This document shows, in pieces, positions 1-8,452 of a stretch of DNA of 64,000 nt (its first letter is position 1; each line of letters begins with the position of its first letter). The translations under genes and the position numbers were made by a program. The notes under the pieces were generated by a model that was not told the DNA's origin, searched no databases, and saw only the letters and a program-made list of their open reading frames with translations. The DNA comes from Micromonospora sp. NBC_01813 (GTDB lineage: Bacteria; Actinomycetota; Actinomycetes; Mycobacteriales; Micromonosporaceae), in contig NZ_CP109067.1 of NCBI RefSeq assembly GCF_035917335.1, positions 2,479,001 through 2,543,000 of the forward strand, in the 5' to 3' direction.

Positions 1-823
1 CGATCGGTTTGAACACCGCCAACTCCAGCACCACCATCAGGATCGAGAAGAACAGCGTGAGTGCGAAGACCTGTTCCATCCGGAACAGCTGGAACCAGTA
101 GTTGAGCCGGTAGCCGATGCCGTCGGTGCGGCCGAGCAGCTCGGCGAGGACGACGACCTTCCACACGATGCCGAACCCGAACCGGGCCGAGGCCATCACC
201 GCCGGCAGCACCTGGGGCAGGGTCACCTCCCGGGTACGCAGGCCGCGCGACGCGCCGAGGGTGCGGGCCATCTGGCCGAGCCGGGGGTCGATCGCCTTGA
301 CCCCGGACCACATGTTGATCGCGATGATCGGGAAGGACGTCAGGGTGATCGCCACGACGGTGGCGGTGTCGTTGAGGCCGAACATGATGAACGCGACGAT
401 CACCCAGCAAAGGCTGGGGATGGTCTGGCCGACGGCGATCCAGATGTCCAGCAGCCCTTCGGCGATCCGGGACAGCCCCATCACCAGGCCGACCAGCACA
501 CCGAGCACCATGGAGGCGGCGAAGCCGATCAGGATCCGGACCATGGTGACCTGCAGGTCGGTCCAGAAGACCGTCTCCTGCATGCTGGTCACCAACGCCG
601 ACGCGGTGGTCCACGGGGTCGGCAGGATCCGCTCACCGACGGCCAGTGAGCCCAGCCACCAGATGACGATCAGCATGAACACGGAGGCGATCCGCAGCGA
701 GACGCCGTGCCGCAGGAAGCGGTGGGCACCACTGCGCCCACCGCCACCGCGGCCCCCCGCCGCGCCACGATCCGCCGCGCCGGCCGCCACGACGGCCGGC
801 TGGGTGGTTTCGGACAGGGTCAT
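1..823 (-). CDS. ABC transporter permease, SsuC/TauC type (3' end beyond window)
   Basis: Inner-membrane permease of a nitrate/sulfonate/taurine-type ABC importer. The visible N-terminal ~274 residues begin with a glycine/arginine-rich cytosolic tail, then several hydrophobic segments; the EAA-type cytoplasmic loop is recognisable around GASRGLRTREVTLPQVLP, where the ATPase docks. The ATG is preceded by a GAGGAGA ribosome site at good spacing. It lies 34 bp downstream of the substrate-binding protein gene, so the two are one transcript; the matching ATPase is presumably just left of the window. The C-terminus is cut by the window edge. Substrate unknown: the family covers sulfonates, nitrate, thiamine precursors and aromatic acids. 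Confidence 0.85.
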   Translation of the reverse strand, partial: MTLSETTQPAVVAAGAADRGAAGGRGGGGRSGAHRFLRHGVSLRIASVFMLIVIWWLGSLAVGERILPTPWTTASALVTSMQETVFWTDLQVTMVRILIGFAASMVLGVLVGLVMGLSRIAEGLLDIWIAVGQTIPSLCWVIVAFIMFGLNDTATVVAITLTSFPIIAINMWSGVKAIDPRLGQMARTLGASRGLRTREVTLPQVLPAVMASARFGFGIVWKVVVLAELLGRTDGIGYRLNYWFQLFRMEQVFALTLFFSILMVVLELAVFKPI

Positions 824-857
824 CGTGCGTCTCCTCGGGAGGCGGGGGTGGTCGAGG

Positions 858-1892
858 TCAGACGAACAGCCCGTCGGGCACCTCGGGCAGGAACTCCGGC
901 TCGCCGTTCTCGCTCAGGAAGGTGAGCAACTCGGCGGCCTGCTGCTTCTCCGATTCGCCCCACTGCTCGACGAGCCGGCCGCGCTGGTTCTCCCAGATCA
1001 CGTCGAGCACCGCCTGGTCGTCGATGTCGTACAGTTCCCGCAGGGCGGCGTCCCAGAGCGACTGGTCGTTGTTGAACCGGGTCTGGTATTCGAGGTTCAC
1101 GTCGATGAAGGCCTGCACGGCCTCCTGGTTGGCGTCGATGAAGTCGGTGGCGAAGTCCCAGCCGGCGGTGAACGCCTGCAGCCCGGTCGCCTCCTCCAGC
1201 AGCACACCGAGGTCGCCCAGCGACCGGTACTCGCCGCTGACCACCCGGTCCGCGCCGGCCGGGTCGATCACCAGGGCCATCTCCACCTCGCCCTGGCCGA
1301 GCAGCTCGGCCATCAGGTTCGGGGCGCCGTACTGCACCTCGCAGTCGGTGGTGGGGTTGAAGCCGTGGTATTCGCGGCAGAGCGCGAAGAACTGGTTGGT
1401 GGAGGAACCGATGGCGCTGCCGAACAGGCCGAGCTTGCGCCCGCGCAGGTCGTCGAGGGACTGGATGTCGCTGTCGGCGCGCACCAGGATGCCGTTGGTG
1501 GTGCGCTGCAGCGCACAGACGACCTTGCGGTCGACGCCGGTGGCGATCAGGTTGGCGGTGGACGGGATCCCGCCGAGGCCACCGTCGACCTCGTTGGCCC
1601 GGTACGCGGTGTAGACGGCGGCCGCCTCGGCGTACTCCTCGTACTGGATGTCGAGGCCGGCGGCCTCGAAGGCGCCTTCCTGGAGGGCGAGTTTGAAGGC
1701 GGCGAGCGCTGAGGCGGGGATGCCGGCGAGCCGGATCGTGGTGAGACCGCCGTCGGCGTCCCCGGAGGAGCCGGAGTCGGAGTCGTCGCTGCCGCAGGCG
1801 GTCAGCAGTACGCCGCCCATGAACGCGCCGCCGAGACCGGCGAGCACGGAGCGACGGGAGAGGGCGGCACCGGAACTATTGAAGTGGGACAC
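858..1892 (-). CDS. ABC transporter substrate-binding lipoprotein, NMT1/THI5-SsuA family
   Basis: Extracytoplasmic solute-binding protein of about 344 residues for the adjacent permease. The N-terminus carries SRRSVL (Tat-like twin arginine), a hydrophobic stretch and the lipobox LTAC, so it is probably Tat-exported and lipid-anchored. The body (TTIRLAGIPASALAAFKLA..., GRKLGLFGSAIGSSTNQFF) is typical of the NMT1/SsuA fold. I chose the GTG start because AGGAGG sits 5 bases before it; a longer in-frame ATG 26 codons upstream has no such site and would spoil the signal peptide. The upstream region carries one copy of the TCNGACTTTT motif shared with neighbouring genes. Confidence 0.88.
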   Translation of the reverse strand: MSHFNSSGAALSRRSVLAGLGGAFMGGVLLTACGSDDSDSGSSGDADGGLTTIRLAGIPASALAAFKLALQEGAFEAAGLDIQYEEYAEAAAVYTAYRANEVDGGLGGIPSTANLIATGVDRKVVCALQRTTNGILVRADSDIQSLDDLRGRKLGLFGSAIGSSTNQFFALCREYHGFNPTTDCEVQYGAPNLMAELLGQGEVEMALVIDPAGADRVVSGEYRSLGDLGVLLEEATGLQAFTAGWDFATDFIDANQEAVQAFIDVNLEYQTRFNNDQSLWDAALRELYDIDDQAVLDVIWENQRGRLVEQWGESEKQQAAELLTFLSENGEPEFLPEVPDGLFV

Positions 1893-1995
1893 GATGGCCT
1901 CCTGATCACGAAGTCCGTGCGGTCGACAGGTGAGCCGCGAGCCGCATCGGGACCTTGGTGCGGATGACACTAACGGCCTCTGACCAGCCAGTCCA

Positions 1996-2008
1996 CTAAA
2001 AGTCAGAG
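1996..2008 (-). promoter_or_regulatory. Regulon motif copy 1 (TCTGACTTTT), upstream of the binding-protein gene
   Basis: Read on the minus strand the site is CTCTGACTTTTAG, about 104 bases before the GTG of the substrate-binding protein. The same core TCNGACTTTT precedes the MFS gene once and the racemase-like gene twice. A GTC-N-GAC centre is the sort of sequence bound by GntR/FCD regulators, but the regulator is not identifiable here. Confidence 0.5.
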
Positions 2009-2110
2009 TTTTACCGTACTGACATAATCGCTGCCACGCAGGCAGCCACGAGCTTGCGGCAGCACTGCTTCCCTAGCGGCAAAACACCTTGAGACGCAGT
2101 CTGCGCGCAA

Positions 2111-2125
2111 TGGTCAGACATTACG
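2111..2125. promoter_or_regulatory. Related TCAGAC dyad site in the binding-protein upstream region
   Basis: The sequence GGTCAGACATTACG contains GT-NNN-AC, the core spacing of many GntR-family operators, and closely resembles the reverse complement of the site before the cupin gene (TAACGTCAGACATA). It lies in the 250-bp gap between the acyl-CoA ligase stop and the binding-protein start. Assigned by similarity only. Confidence 0.35.
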
Positions 2126-2143
2126 AATGAACGGAGTCAGCAA

Positions 2144-3679
2144 TCAACCCTTTCCGGGTTGACTGACGTACTCGTCGCGGATCGTCCGCTTGAGGATCTT
2201 CCCGCTCGGGTTGCGCGGCAACTGGTCGACCACGTGCCACTCCCGGGGGACCTTGTACCGGGCCACGTGCTCCCGTACGTAACCATCCAGCGTGGAGACG
2301 TCGATCTGCTGGCCGGGACGGCTCACCACGAACGCGGCGATCCGCTCGCCGTACACCTCGTCCGGAACGCCGACCACCGCGACCTCGTCCACCGGCCCGT
2401 GCCGCGCGATGACCTCCTCGATCTCGCGGGGGAAGATGTTCACCCCACCCGCGATGATCATGTCCTTCTTCCGGTCGACGATCGAGATGAAGCCTTCCTC
2501 GTCACGGACCGCGATGTCGCCGACCGAGAAGAACCCGTCGGCGTCGTACCCGGCCCGGGTCGCCTCCTCGTCGTTGAGATAACCGGTCAGCAGCAGCGGC
2601 GAACGCGCGTACAGCTCGCCGGGCTCTCCCGGGCCGACCTGCACACCGTCCTCGTCGACCAGCCGCACCTCGTTCCAGAACCACGGATGGCCCACGCTGC
2701 CCGCCCGGTCCAGCGCGAACTCCGGCCGCAGGTTGGTCACGATCGAGCACTCCGTCGACCCGTAGAGTTCGTGCACCTCCACGCCGGGGAACGCCTCGAT
2801 CACCCACTCCTTGAGCGCGACCGGCAACGCGGCGGCGTTGAAGTAGAGGGTCTTCAGCGCCGACAGGTCGTAGCGGGCCGCCGGCTCCGGGCAGAACCGG
2901 CGGATGTGCTGGGCGTGGGTGGGCACCAGGAAGACCGTCTCCGCCCGGCTGCTCACCATCAGGTCGAGCAGCCGCTCCGGATCCCAGGTCGGCAGCACCG
3001 TGCAGGAGCCGCCGAGCATCGGTGCCGCGTACGCGAACTCGAAGCCGGCGCCGTGGTACATCGGCGCCACCGCGATCGTGCTGCGGTTCGGGCCCAGCCC
3101 GTAGTCCAGCCCCACCCCGAACGCGGTCAACACCCGACCCCGGTGGGTCAGCAGCACCCCCTTGGGTCGCCCGGTGGTGCCAGAGGTGTACGTGACGCAG
3201 AACGGGTCCAGCTCGTCGACCGGCACCTGCGGATCGACCGCCCGCCCACCGTCGAGGAACGTCCCGTAGTGCTCGCCCACCCCACCGTCGAAGCTGAGCA
3301 CCAGCCGCAGTCCGTCGAGTAGCCCGTCGACCCGGTCGGCGAGGTCGTCGGCGACGATGATCCCCTGCGCGGCCGAGTGGGCCAGGATGTACGCGTTGTC
3401 GGTCACGTTGTTCTTCGGGTTCAACGGCACCGTCGGGATACCGGCCTTGGCCATCGCGGCGGAGATCTCGAAGTACTCGTACCGGTTGTTGCTCAGCACC
3501 GCGATCCGCTCGCCGGGGGCCAGCCCGCGGTCGAGGGTGGCACTGGCCAGCTGACTGGACCGCTGGTGCAGGGCGCCGAAGGTGACCTCCCGGTCACCGT
3601 CGACCACCGCGACCCGGCGCGGCGTGGCGCGACCGAACTCGCGGATCCCGGCCGCCATGTTGAGCTGCACACCCGTCAC
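2144..3679 (-). CDS. Acyl-CoA synthetase / AMP-dependent ligase
   Basis: ANL-superfamily enzyme, about 511 residues, which would activate a carboxylic acid to its CoA thioester through an acyl-AMP. Visible motifs in order: the P-loop YTSGTTGRPKGVLLTH, the A5 motif YGSTE, the hinge region around GDIAVRDEEGFISIVDRKKDMIIAGG, and the catalytic-lysine motif PRNPSGKILKR near the C-terminus. The GTG start overlaps the stop of the MaoC-like gene in GTGA; the longer in-frame extension is arginine-rich read-through of that gene. The substrate cannot be read from sequence; aryl or short acyl acids are both possible. It is the last gene of the cupin-hydratase-MaoC-ligase operon. Confidence 0.88.
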   Translation of the reverse strand: MTGVQLNMAAGIREFGRATPRRVAVVDGDREVTFGALHQRSSQLASATLDRGLAPGERIAVLSNNRYEYFEISAAMAKAGIPTVPLNPKNNVTDNAYILAHSAAQGIIVADDLADRVDGLLDGLRLVLSFDGGVGEHYGTFLDGGRAVDPQVPVDELDPFCVTYTSGTTGRPKGVLLTHRGRVLTAFGVGLDYGLGPNRSTIAVAPMYHGAGFEFAYAAPMLGGSCTVLPTWDPERLLDLMVSSRAETVFLVPTHAQHIRRFCPEPAARYDLSALKTLYFNAAALPVALKEWVIEAFPGVEVHELYGSTECSIVTNLRPEFALDRAGSVGHPWFWNEVRLVDEDGVQVGPGEPGELYARSPLLLTGYLNDEEATRAGYDADGFFSVGDIAVRDEEGFISIVDRKKDMIIAGGVNIFPREIEEVIARHGPVDEVAVVGVPDEVYGERIAAFVVSRPGQQIDVSTLDGYVREHVARYKVPREWHVVDQLPRNPSGKILKRTIRDEYVSQPGKG

Positions 3680-4092
3680 CGTGGGTCCGCCTTTCCCGAT
3701 TCGTTCATCAGCATGACGGCCTCGGCCTCGGCGACGTCTGCACCGTCGGCGTCGACGGCGGTCCACCGCAGCTCGGCCACGACCTTGCCACTGGAGGTGC
3801 TCCGGCTGGCCAGGCGCTCGATCCGCACCCGCAGCGTGGTGCCGGCCCGGACCAGCTGATGGAACCGCATCCGGCGCAGCTCCAGCAGTGCGATCGCGTC
3901 GTCGAGCTGCCCGGACTGCTCGACCAGGCCGCCCATCAGCAGCAGCACCGCCTGGCCGGGCAGCGGTGGGCCACCGTCACTGCCCGGGTCGGGCGGGTTG
4001 AACAGCGGATGCGTGTAGCCGCCCCGACGGATCAGGGTGTCGACCAGCTCCGCGGTCACGGTGACCGACGGTTCAGACGAGGTCGCGGACAT
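3676..4092 (-). CDS. MaoC-like / hotdog-fold dehydratase-type protein
   Basis: Small protein of 138 residues with features of a MaoC/hotdog (R)-hydratase: the N-terminal HPLF motif in GGYTHPLFNPPDP, then a long hydrophobic hotdog helix (GQAVLLLMGGLVEQSG) and the strand pattern ending in AVMLMNES. Full MaoC hydratases carry a catalytic D-x4-H dyad; I do not see a clear one, so it may be a thioesterase-like or non-catalytic hotdog. It overlaps the hydratase gene by 20 bp upstream and the ligase gene by 4 bp downstream, so the genes are translationally coupled. A GGGGGA ribosome site precedes the ATG. Confidence 0.7.
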   Translation of the reverse strand: MSATSSEPSVTVTAELVDTLIRRGGYTHPLFNPPDPGSDGGPPLPGQAVLLLMGGLVEQSGQLDDAIALLELRRMRFHQLVRAGTTLRVRIERLASRSTSSGKVVAELRWTAVDADGADVAEAEAVMLMNESGKADPR

Positions 4093-4879
4093 CGACGTCC
4101 CCCCAGACCGGCTCGCGCTTGTCGACGAACGCCCGGTAGCCCTCGGCCACCTCGGGCACCTCCTCGTGCAGCCGGGAGAACATCTCGCGCTCGTAGCGCA
4201 GACCCTCCTCCAGCGTCATCGAGTGCACCGAGTTGAGCAGTCGCTTGGTGATCGCGATCGCCGGTCGGGACCGGCCGCGCAGCGACGACAGCAGTTTGCC
4301 GACCTCGTCGTCCAGCTGCGCCCGGGGTGCGCTGGCCAGCGCGACCCCCCACTGCACCAGCTCCGGTCCGCGCAGCCACAGCGGGGTGAGCATCAGCGCC
4401 TTGGCCCGCTGGTCGCCGAGCTTGCGCGGAGCGCGCTGGCTGGAGCCGGCACCGGGCGGCATACCGAACTCCAGGTGGATGTCGCCGACCTTCGCCTCGT
4501 CGGCGGCGATCACGAAATCACAGGCCAGGATCAGCTCGAAGCCACCGGCGCGGGCGAGGCCGTTGACCCGGGCGATCACTGGTACGCCGAGCTGCTCGAT
4601 CCGACGCAGGACCGCGTGGTACGAGCGCAGGAACGGCAGGAAGATCCGCTGTGGGTCGTCGAAGCAGGATTCGAGGAAGTCGATGTCCATCCCGACGCTG
4701 AACGCCCGGTCCCCCGCTCCGGTGATCACCACGGCCCGCAGGGTGTGATCGGCCTCGGCGGCGGCCAGGGCGGCGTCCAGTCCGGCGATCACCTCAGGCG
4801 TCAGGCTGTTCATCGAGTCCGGGCCGTCGAGGACGATCGTCATCACCTGGTCGTCGGTGGCGAACCGTACGTCGGTCAC
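4073..4879 (-). CDS. Enoyl-CoA hydratase/isomerase (crotonase family)
   Basis: Crotonase-superfamily protein of 268 residues acting on acyl-CoA thioesters. The first oxyanion strand is AVVITGAGDRAFSVGMDIDFL and the second is ARVNGLARAGGFELILACDFVIAADEAKVGDIHLEFGMPPGAG; the second catalytic glutamate position is held by DIHLEFG. The GTG start (VTDVRF) follows GGAGG at 7 bases and overlaps the cupin stop as GTGA. The reaction could be hydration, isomerisation, decarboxylation or ring cleavage, as the family is very diverse. It sits between the two-cupin protein and the MaoC-like protein in one operon. Confidence 0.85.
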   Translation of the reverse strand: MTDVRFATDDQVMTIVLDGPDSMNSLTPEVIAGLDAALAAAEADHTLRAVVITGAGDRAFSVGMDIDFLESCFDDPQRIFLPFLRSYHAVLRRIEQLGVPVIARVNGLARAGGFELILACDFVIAADEAKVGDIHLEFGMPPGAGSSQRAPRKLGDQRAKALMLTPLWLRGPELVQWGVALASAPRAQLDDEVGKLLSSLRGRSRPAIAITKRLLNSVHSMTLEEGLRYEREMFSRLHEEVPEVAEGYRAFVDKREPVWGDVDVRDLV

Positions 4880-5763
4880 GTCGTCGCCTCCCCCACCTTG
4901 ACGAACAGTTCGACGTCGGTGTCGGCGGCGAACGTGGGTGCCGGCACCCCGGCCGGTACGTGCACCAGCGAGCAGGCGGTCAGGCTCCGCCCGGCGACCG
5001 TCGCCGTCCCGCTGGTGGTGACGAGGAACCGTTCCCGGCCGACCGGCTGCGGCGTGCCGGCGTAGCCGGCCGGCAACCGGACCAACGCACTGCACGCCCC
5101 GGTGGCCACGTTGCGGCTCAGCGGCTTGCCGACCGTCCCCGCCGGCAGACCGAGTACGCCGGGGTCGAGGCCCGACCAGTGGGCGTCGATCGGCGCCCAG
5201 GGCAGGTGCCGCGACTCGACCCGGCGCAGGTAGCCGCGCGGCCCGACGCCGTCGGCGTGCACGCCGTTCTCGCCAGCCGCGCCCTTGTCTCCAGTGTCGC
5301 GGGCGATAGCCTGCTCCCCGGCCTGGTGGTCCGGGCAGACCACCCGGGTCACCCGGTCGCTGCCCTCGCTGGCGACCGCACCCTCCATGCAGAGGATGTT
5401 CTCGAATCCCTCGTCGCTCCAGGCCTTGTGTACCCAGCCCGGCGGACGCCAGAAGTAGTCCCCGGCGATCAGCCGTCCCTCGGCGCTGAGTTCGGCGGCA
5501 CCGCCGAGGAAGTACGCCTCCTCGACACTGTCGTGGTACGCCTCGCTGAGGTCGCGGTATCCGGCGACGGCCCGAATGTGATCGATCCGCCGGGTGCTGT
5601 CGCGGTCCAGCCACAACGACCGCATCCAGTACCGGGACAGCAGCTCACGCACCTGGTCGGGGTCGCCGCCGAAGTTGTCGCGGAAGGCGGGCTCCATCGA
5701 GTCGTACACCTGCTCGCCGTTGACCCACGGCACGTCCTCGGCGTCGACGATCGTGACTGTCAT
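4876..5763 (-). CDS. Two-cupin domain protein (probable metal-dependent oxygenase or isomerase)
   Basis: Soluble protein of 295 residues with two cupin-like beta barrels: one around AYFLGGAAELSAEGRLIAGDYFWRPPGWVHK (residues about 95-140) and one near the C-terminus (ERFLVTTSGTATVAGRSLTACSLVHVPAGV). Cupin metal ligands are partly visible as the H in GWVHK; other ligand histidines are not canonical. The ATG follows GGAGGT. First gene of the leftward operon cupin, hydratase, MaoC-like, ligase. Bicupins of this kind include ring-cleaving dioxygenases and ChrR-like anti-sigma folds; the operon favours a catalytic role. Function not assigned. Confidence 0.7.
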   Translation of the reverse strand: MTVTIVDAEDVPWVNGEQVYDSMEPAFRDNFGGDPDQVRELLSRYWMRSLWLDRDSTRRIDHIRAVAGYRDLSEAYHDSVEEAYFLGGAAELSAEGRLIAGDYFWRPPGWVHKAWSDEGFENILCMEGAVASEGSDRVTRVVCPDHQAGEQAIARDTGDKGAAGENGVHADGVGPRGYLRRVESRHLPWAPIDAHWSGLDPGVLGLPAGTVGKPLSRNVATGACSALVRLPAGYAGTPQPVGRERFLVTTSGTATVAGRSLTACSLVHVPAGVPAPTFAADTDVELFVKVGEATT

Positions 5764-5819
5764 CCGGGTACCTCCACCTCCCGCCGCCACCGGCGAGTGC
5801 GCCCACGGTCTCAAACTAA

Positions 5820-5833
5820 TATGTCTGACGTTA
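5820..5833. promoter_or_regulatory. TCAGAC operator-like site before the cupin operon
   Basis: On the plus strand the site is TATGTCTGACGTTA, with GT-NNN-AC centred in ATGTCTGACGT, close to a perfect dyad. Read in the direction of the cupin operon it is TAACGTCAGACATA. It lies about 60 bp before the cupin ATG in the divergent promoter region shared with the MFS gene. Confidence 0.45.
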
Positions 5834-5981
5834 AGCGGAAAGATATCGGCGACCAGCGTCCGGAGCCGGTTCTGTTTCCACCTGGTAAACCGGGAACTGC
5901 CAGCACAGAGGCACTTCCTGACCACACTCTGCCGGCGGGAGACCCGGTCTGGCAAGACCTTGACAGCCGCCATCCTTATTC

Positions 5982-5995
5982 ATCAGACTTTTGCC
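5982..5995 (+). promoter_or_regulatory. Regulon motif copy 2 (TCAGACTTTT) before the MFS gene
   Basis: ATCAGACTTTTGCC lies 16 bases before the GTG of the MFS transporter, directly before its ribosome site. It is nearly the same sequence, in the same sense and place, as the copy before the racemase-like gene, so both genes are probably controlled by one regulator. Confidence 0.5.
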
Positions 5996-6011
5996 CGGAA
6001 GGCGGTGGCCG

Positions 6012-7286
6012 GTGTCGACCTCTCCGCTGGAGAAACCCCCACGGCGCGGCGACGCGACCGACAGCCTGGTCATCGGCGACCGGGCGACCCCGACGTCCGG
6101 GTCCGCGTACCCGCCGTCGGCGCGGATGGCCGCCGCCTCCGGCGCGCTGATCCTCGTCGCCGTACTGGGCAGCTTCGCCGCCTCACCGCTGTTCGCGATC
6201 TACGCCGACCGCTGGCAGCTGACCCCGGCGCAGGTCGCCGTGGCGTTCGCCGGCTATCCCGTCGGGGTGATCCTGGTCGTCACGCTGCTCGGCGGCCTGT
6301 CCGACCTGATCGGCCGGCGGGCGGCGATGTTCGGCGGCGTCGCCCTGGTGCTGGCGGCGTGCCTGGTGACGGCGACCGCGACGTCGCTGCCGGCGCTGGT
6401 CGCCGGGCGGATCGTGCAGGGCATGGCGACCGGGATGGTCAGCGCCACCACCGCCGCCGCACTGCTGGACTTCCACCCTCGGGGCACCCGGGCGGGCACC
6501 CTGACCCACTCGGTCTGCACCACTCTCGGCATGGGGCTCGCACCGCTGATGTCCGGGCTGCTGGCCGACCACACCCGGTACCCGCTGGTGCTGCCGTTCG
6601 TCGTCATCGGCGTGGCCGCCCTCGTACCGCTGATCCTGCTGGTCCGCACGCCGGCCGACCGCCGGACGACGCAGCGGGTCCGACTGGTCCGGGCGGTCCG
6701 GGTCCCCCGCGACATCCTGCTGCCGTTCAGCGTCGCAGCCTGCTCGCTGATGACCCTCAACGGCTGCATGGCGCTGTTCGGCACCTTCGGCTCCCGGATC
6801 CTCGCCGAAGGCGCCGGCGTCACCGCCGCCGGTGGCGCCGGCGGACTGCTCACCCTGCTGATCGGCATGACCCTGCTGTCCCAGCTGCTGCTGAACCGGC
6901 TCGACGCGACCAGGTCGGTCTGCTTCGGCGTCGTGGCGATCACCACCGGTGCCGGCGCCACCGCGCTGGCCCTGCATCTGGGCAGCCCGGCGGTCACCGT
7001 CACCGGGGCCGTGCTGATCGGCTTCGGTGGTGGACTGACGCTGCTCGGCGCCACCCGACTGATCGGCGAGTCGGCACCGACCCACCGGCGGGCGGAGATC
7101 TTCGCGGCGTGGATGGTGGCCGCCTTCGCCACGCTCGGCGGCAGCTCACTGCTCAGCGGCCTCGCGTTGACCGGCGCCTCGCTGCCGGCGGTGCTGACCG
7201 TCGCGACCGGCGTCATCGCCGTACTCTGCGCGTACACGCTGGTCGCCGCCGCGGTCCACGCCCGCCGTCGGCGCGCACGGCGCTGA
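6012..7286 (+). CDS. MFS transporter
   Basis: Major facilitator of 424 residues with about 12 hydrophobic helices. The signature loop between helices 2 and 3 is GGLSDLIGRRAAMFG. The N-terminal ~35 residues are hydrophilic. I prefer the GTG start after the purine-rich stretch GGAAGGCGG over a TTG seven codons upstream. It diverges from the cupin operon and converges on the flavoprotein gene with only 11 bp between stops. A copy of the TCNGACTTTT motif immediately before it links it to the CoA cluster, suggesting it exports or imports the substrate or a product. Confidence 0.85.
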   Translation: MSTSPLEKPPRRGDATDSLVIGDRATPTSGSAYPPSARMAAASGALILVAVLGSFAASPLFAIYADRWQLTPAQVAVAFAGYPVGVILVVTLLGGLSDLIGRRAAMFGGVALVLAACLVTATATSLPALVAGRIVQGMATGMVSATTAAALLDFHPRGTRAGTLTHSVCTTLGMGLAPLMSGLLADHTRYPLVLPFVVIGVAALVPLILLVRTPADRRTTQRVRLVRAVRVPRDILLPFSVAACSLMTLNGCMALFGTFGSRILAEGAGVTAAGGAGGLLTLLIGMTLLSQLLLNRLDATRSVCFGVVAITTGAGATALALHLGSPAVTVTGAVLIGFGGGLTLLGATRLIGESAPTHRRAEIFAAWMVAAFATLGGSSLLSGLALTGASLPAVLTVATGVIAVLCAYTLVAAAVHARRRRARR

Positions 7287-7297
7287 GCCACGGCCGG

Positions 7298-8452
7298 TCA
7301 GTCGCCGGCTCGGGCGGCAGCATCGCCGCCGACGTCGCTGGCGTCGCCGTCGGCCAGGGCGGTGAGGTCGCCGACCGCGTCGGCCATGCCGGTCCGCAGG
7401 TCGTCCAGCACACTGGCGACCGAACGCACCCGGTCCACCAGACCGACCGCCTGACCCGCCGCCGAACCCATCACCGGCGTGACCTGGTGCTCGAAGGAGC
7501 TGACCACGGCGTCGCGGGCCAGCAACTGCTGCACCGGGGAGGCCAGCGGCGCCGGGGCGTCCGGTTGCCGCCAGGCCTGGGTCCACGCGGTGGTCAACTG
7601 CCGGGTCGGCTTGCCGGTGTACGACGTCGTCTTCGCGGTGTCGGTGGCCGCCGCCGTCACGATCTTGTCCTTGACGACCGGGTCGAGGTCGCTCTCGGCG
7701 GTGGCGAGCCAGATCGAGCCCGTCCACACCGCCTGGGCGCCCAGCGCCAGCGCGGCGACCACCTGGCGGCCGGTGGCGATGCCACCGGCGGCGACCACCG
7801 GCACCTCACCGGCGGCGGCCACCACCTGCGGCACCAGCACCATCGAGGTGATCTCACCGGTGTGCCCGGCCGCCTCGTAGCCCTGGGCGACGATCACGTC
7901 GACGCCGGCGGCCAACTGATGCCGTACGTGTCGTGGGTCGCCGACCAGGCCGGCGACCAGCATGTCCAGTTTCGTCGCGGCGGCCCGCACCGGCGCGGGC
8001 GGCGGCCCGAGCGCGCTGGCCACCAGCCGCACCGGGTGGGCCCGCACGACCTCCCACAGCGCGTACGCGTTCGCGTGGGTCATCAGGTGGTCGATCTCGG
8101 TCGGCATTCCGCCGAGCCGGGTCCGGCCCGGTTCACTGCGTCGCAGCGGAATGCCGAGCCGGGTCCGCAACCCGGCGACGAAGTCCTGGTGCCCGGCCGG
8201 GATCTGGGCGAGCAGGTCGGTCGGGTCGTCACCGGCGGACTTGGCGGGAAAGAGCAGGTCGACGCCGTACGGGGAACGCCCGCACTCGCGGTCGAGCCAG
8301 GCGAGATCCTGCTCGAGGTCGTCCGGGGACATCGAGGCCGCGCCGAGCACCCCGAGCCCACCGCCCCGGCTGACCGCCGCCACCACGTCGCGGCAGTGAC
8401 TGAAGGCGATCACCGGCAGGTCGATGCCGACCCGTCGACACAGCGGGGTCAC
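7298..8452 (-). CDS. Nitronate monooxygenase-like FMN protein (2-nitropropane dioxygenase family)
   Basis: TIM-barrel FMN oxidoreductase of 384 residues. Family features include the start TPLCRRVGIDLPVIAF, VIVAQGYEAAGHTGE carrying the His and Gly residues near the flavin, and the phosphate-binding VVAAGGIATGRQVVAALALGAQAVWTGS. Family members oxidise alkyl nitronates or act as NAD(P)H:quinone reductases; many in CoA clusters act on unknown substrates. The GTG start overlaps the racemase stop as GTGA, so the two are one operon under the two motif copies upstream. Confidence 0.82.
   Translation of the reverse strand: MTPLCRRVGIDLPVIAFSHCRDVVAAVSRGGGLGVLGAASMSPDDLEQDLAWLDRECGRSPYGVDLLFPAKSAGDDPTDLLAQIPAGHQDFVAGLRTRLGIPLRRSEPGRTRLGGMPTEIDHLMTHANAYALWEVVRAHPVRLVASALGPPPAPVRAAATKLDMLVAGLVGDPRHVRHQLAAGVDVIVAQGYEAAGHTGEITSMVLVPQVVAAAGEVPVVAAGGIATGRQVVAALALGAQAVWTGSIWLATAESDLDPVVKDKIVTAAATDTAKTTSYTGKPTRQLTTAWTQAWRQPDAPAPLASPVQQLLARDAVVSSFEHQVTPVMGSAAGQAVGLVDRVRSVASVLDDLRTGMADAVGDLTALADGDASDVGGDAAARAGD

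Noticed and set aside
117-1712. 531-codon plus-strand frame over the permease and binding-protein genes
   Set aside because: Antisense to genes with a signal peptide, lipobox and ribosome sites; composition is shadow-like.
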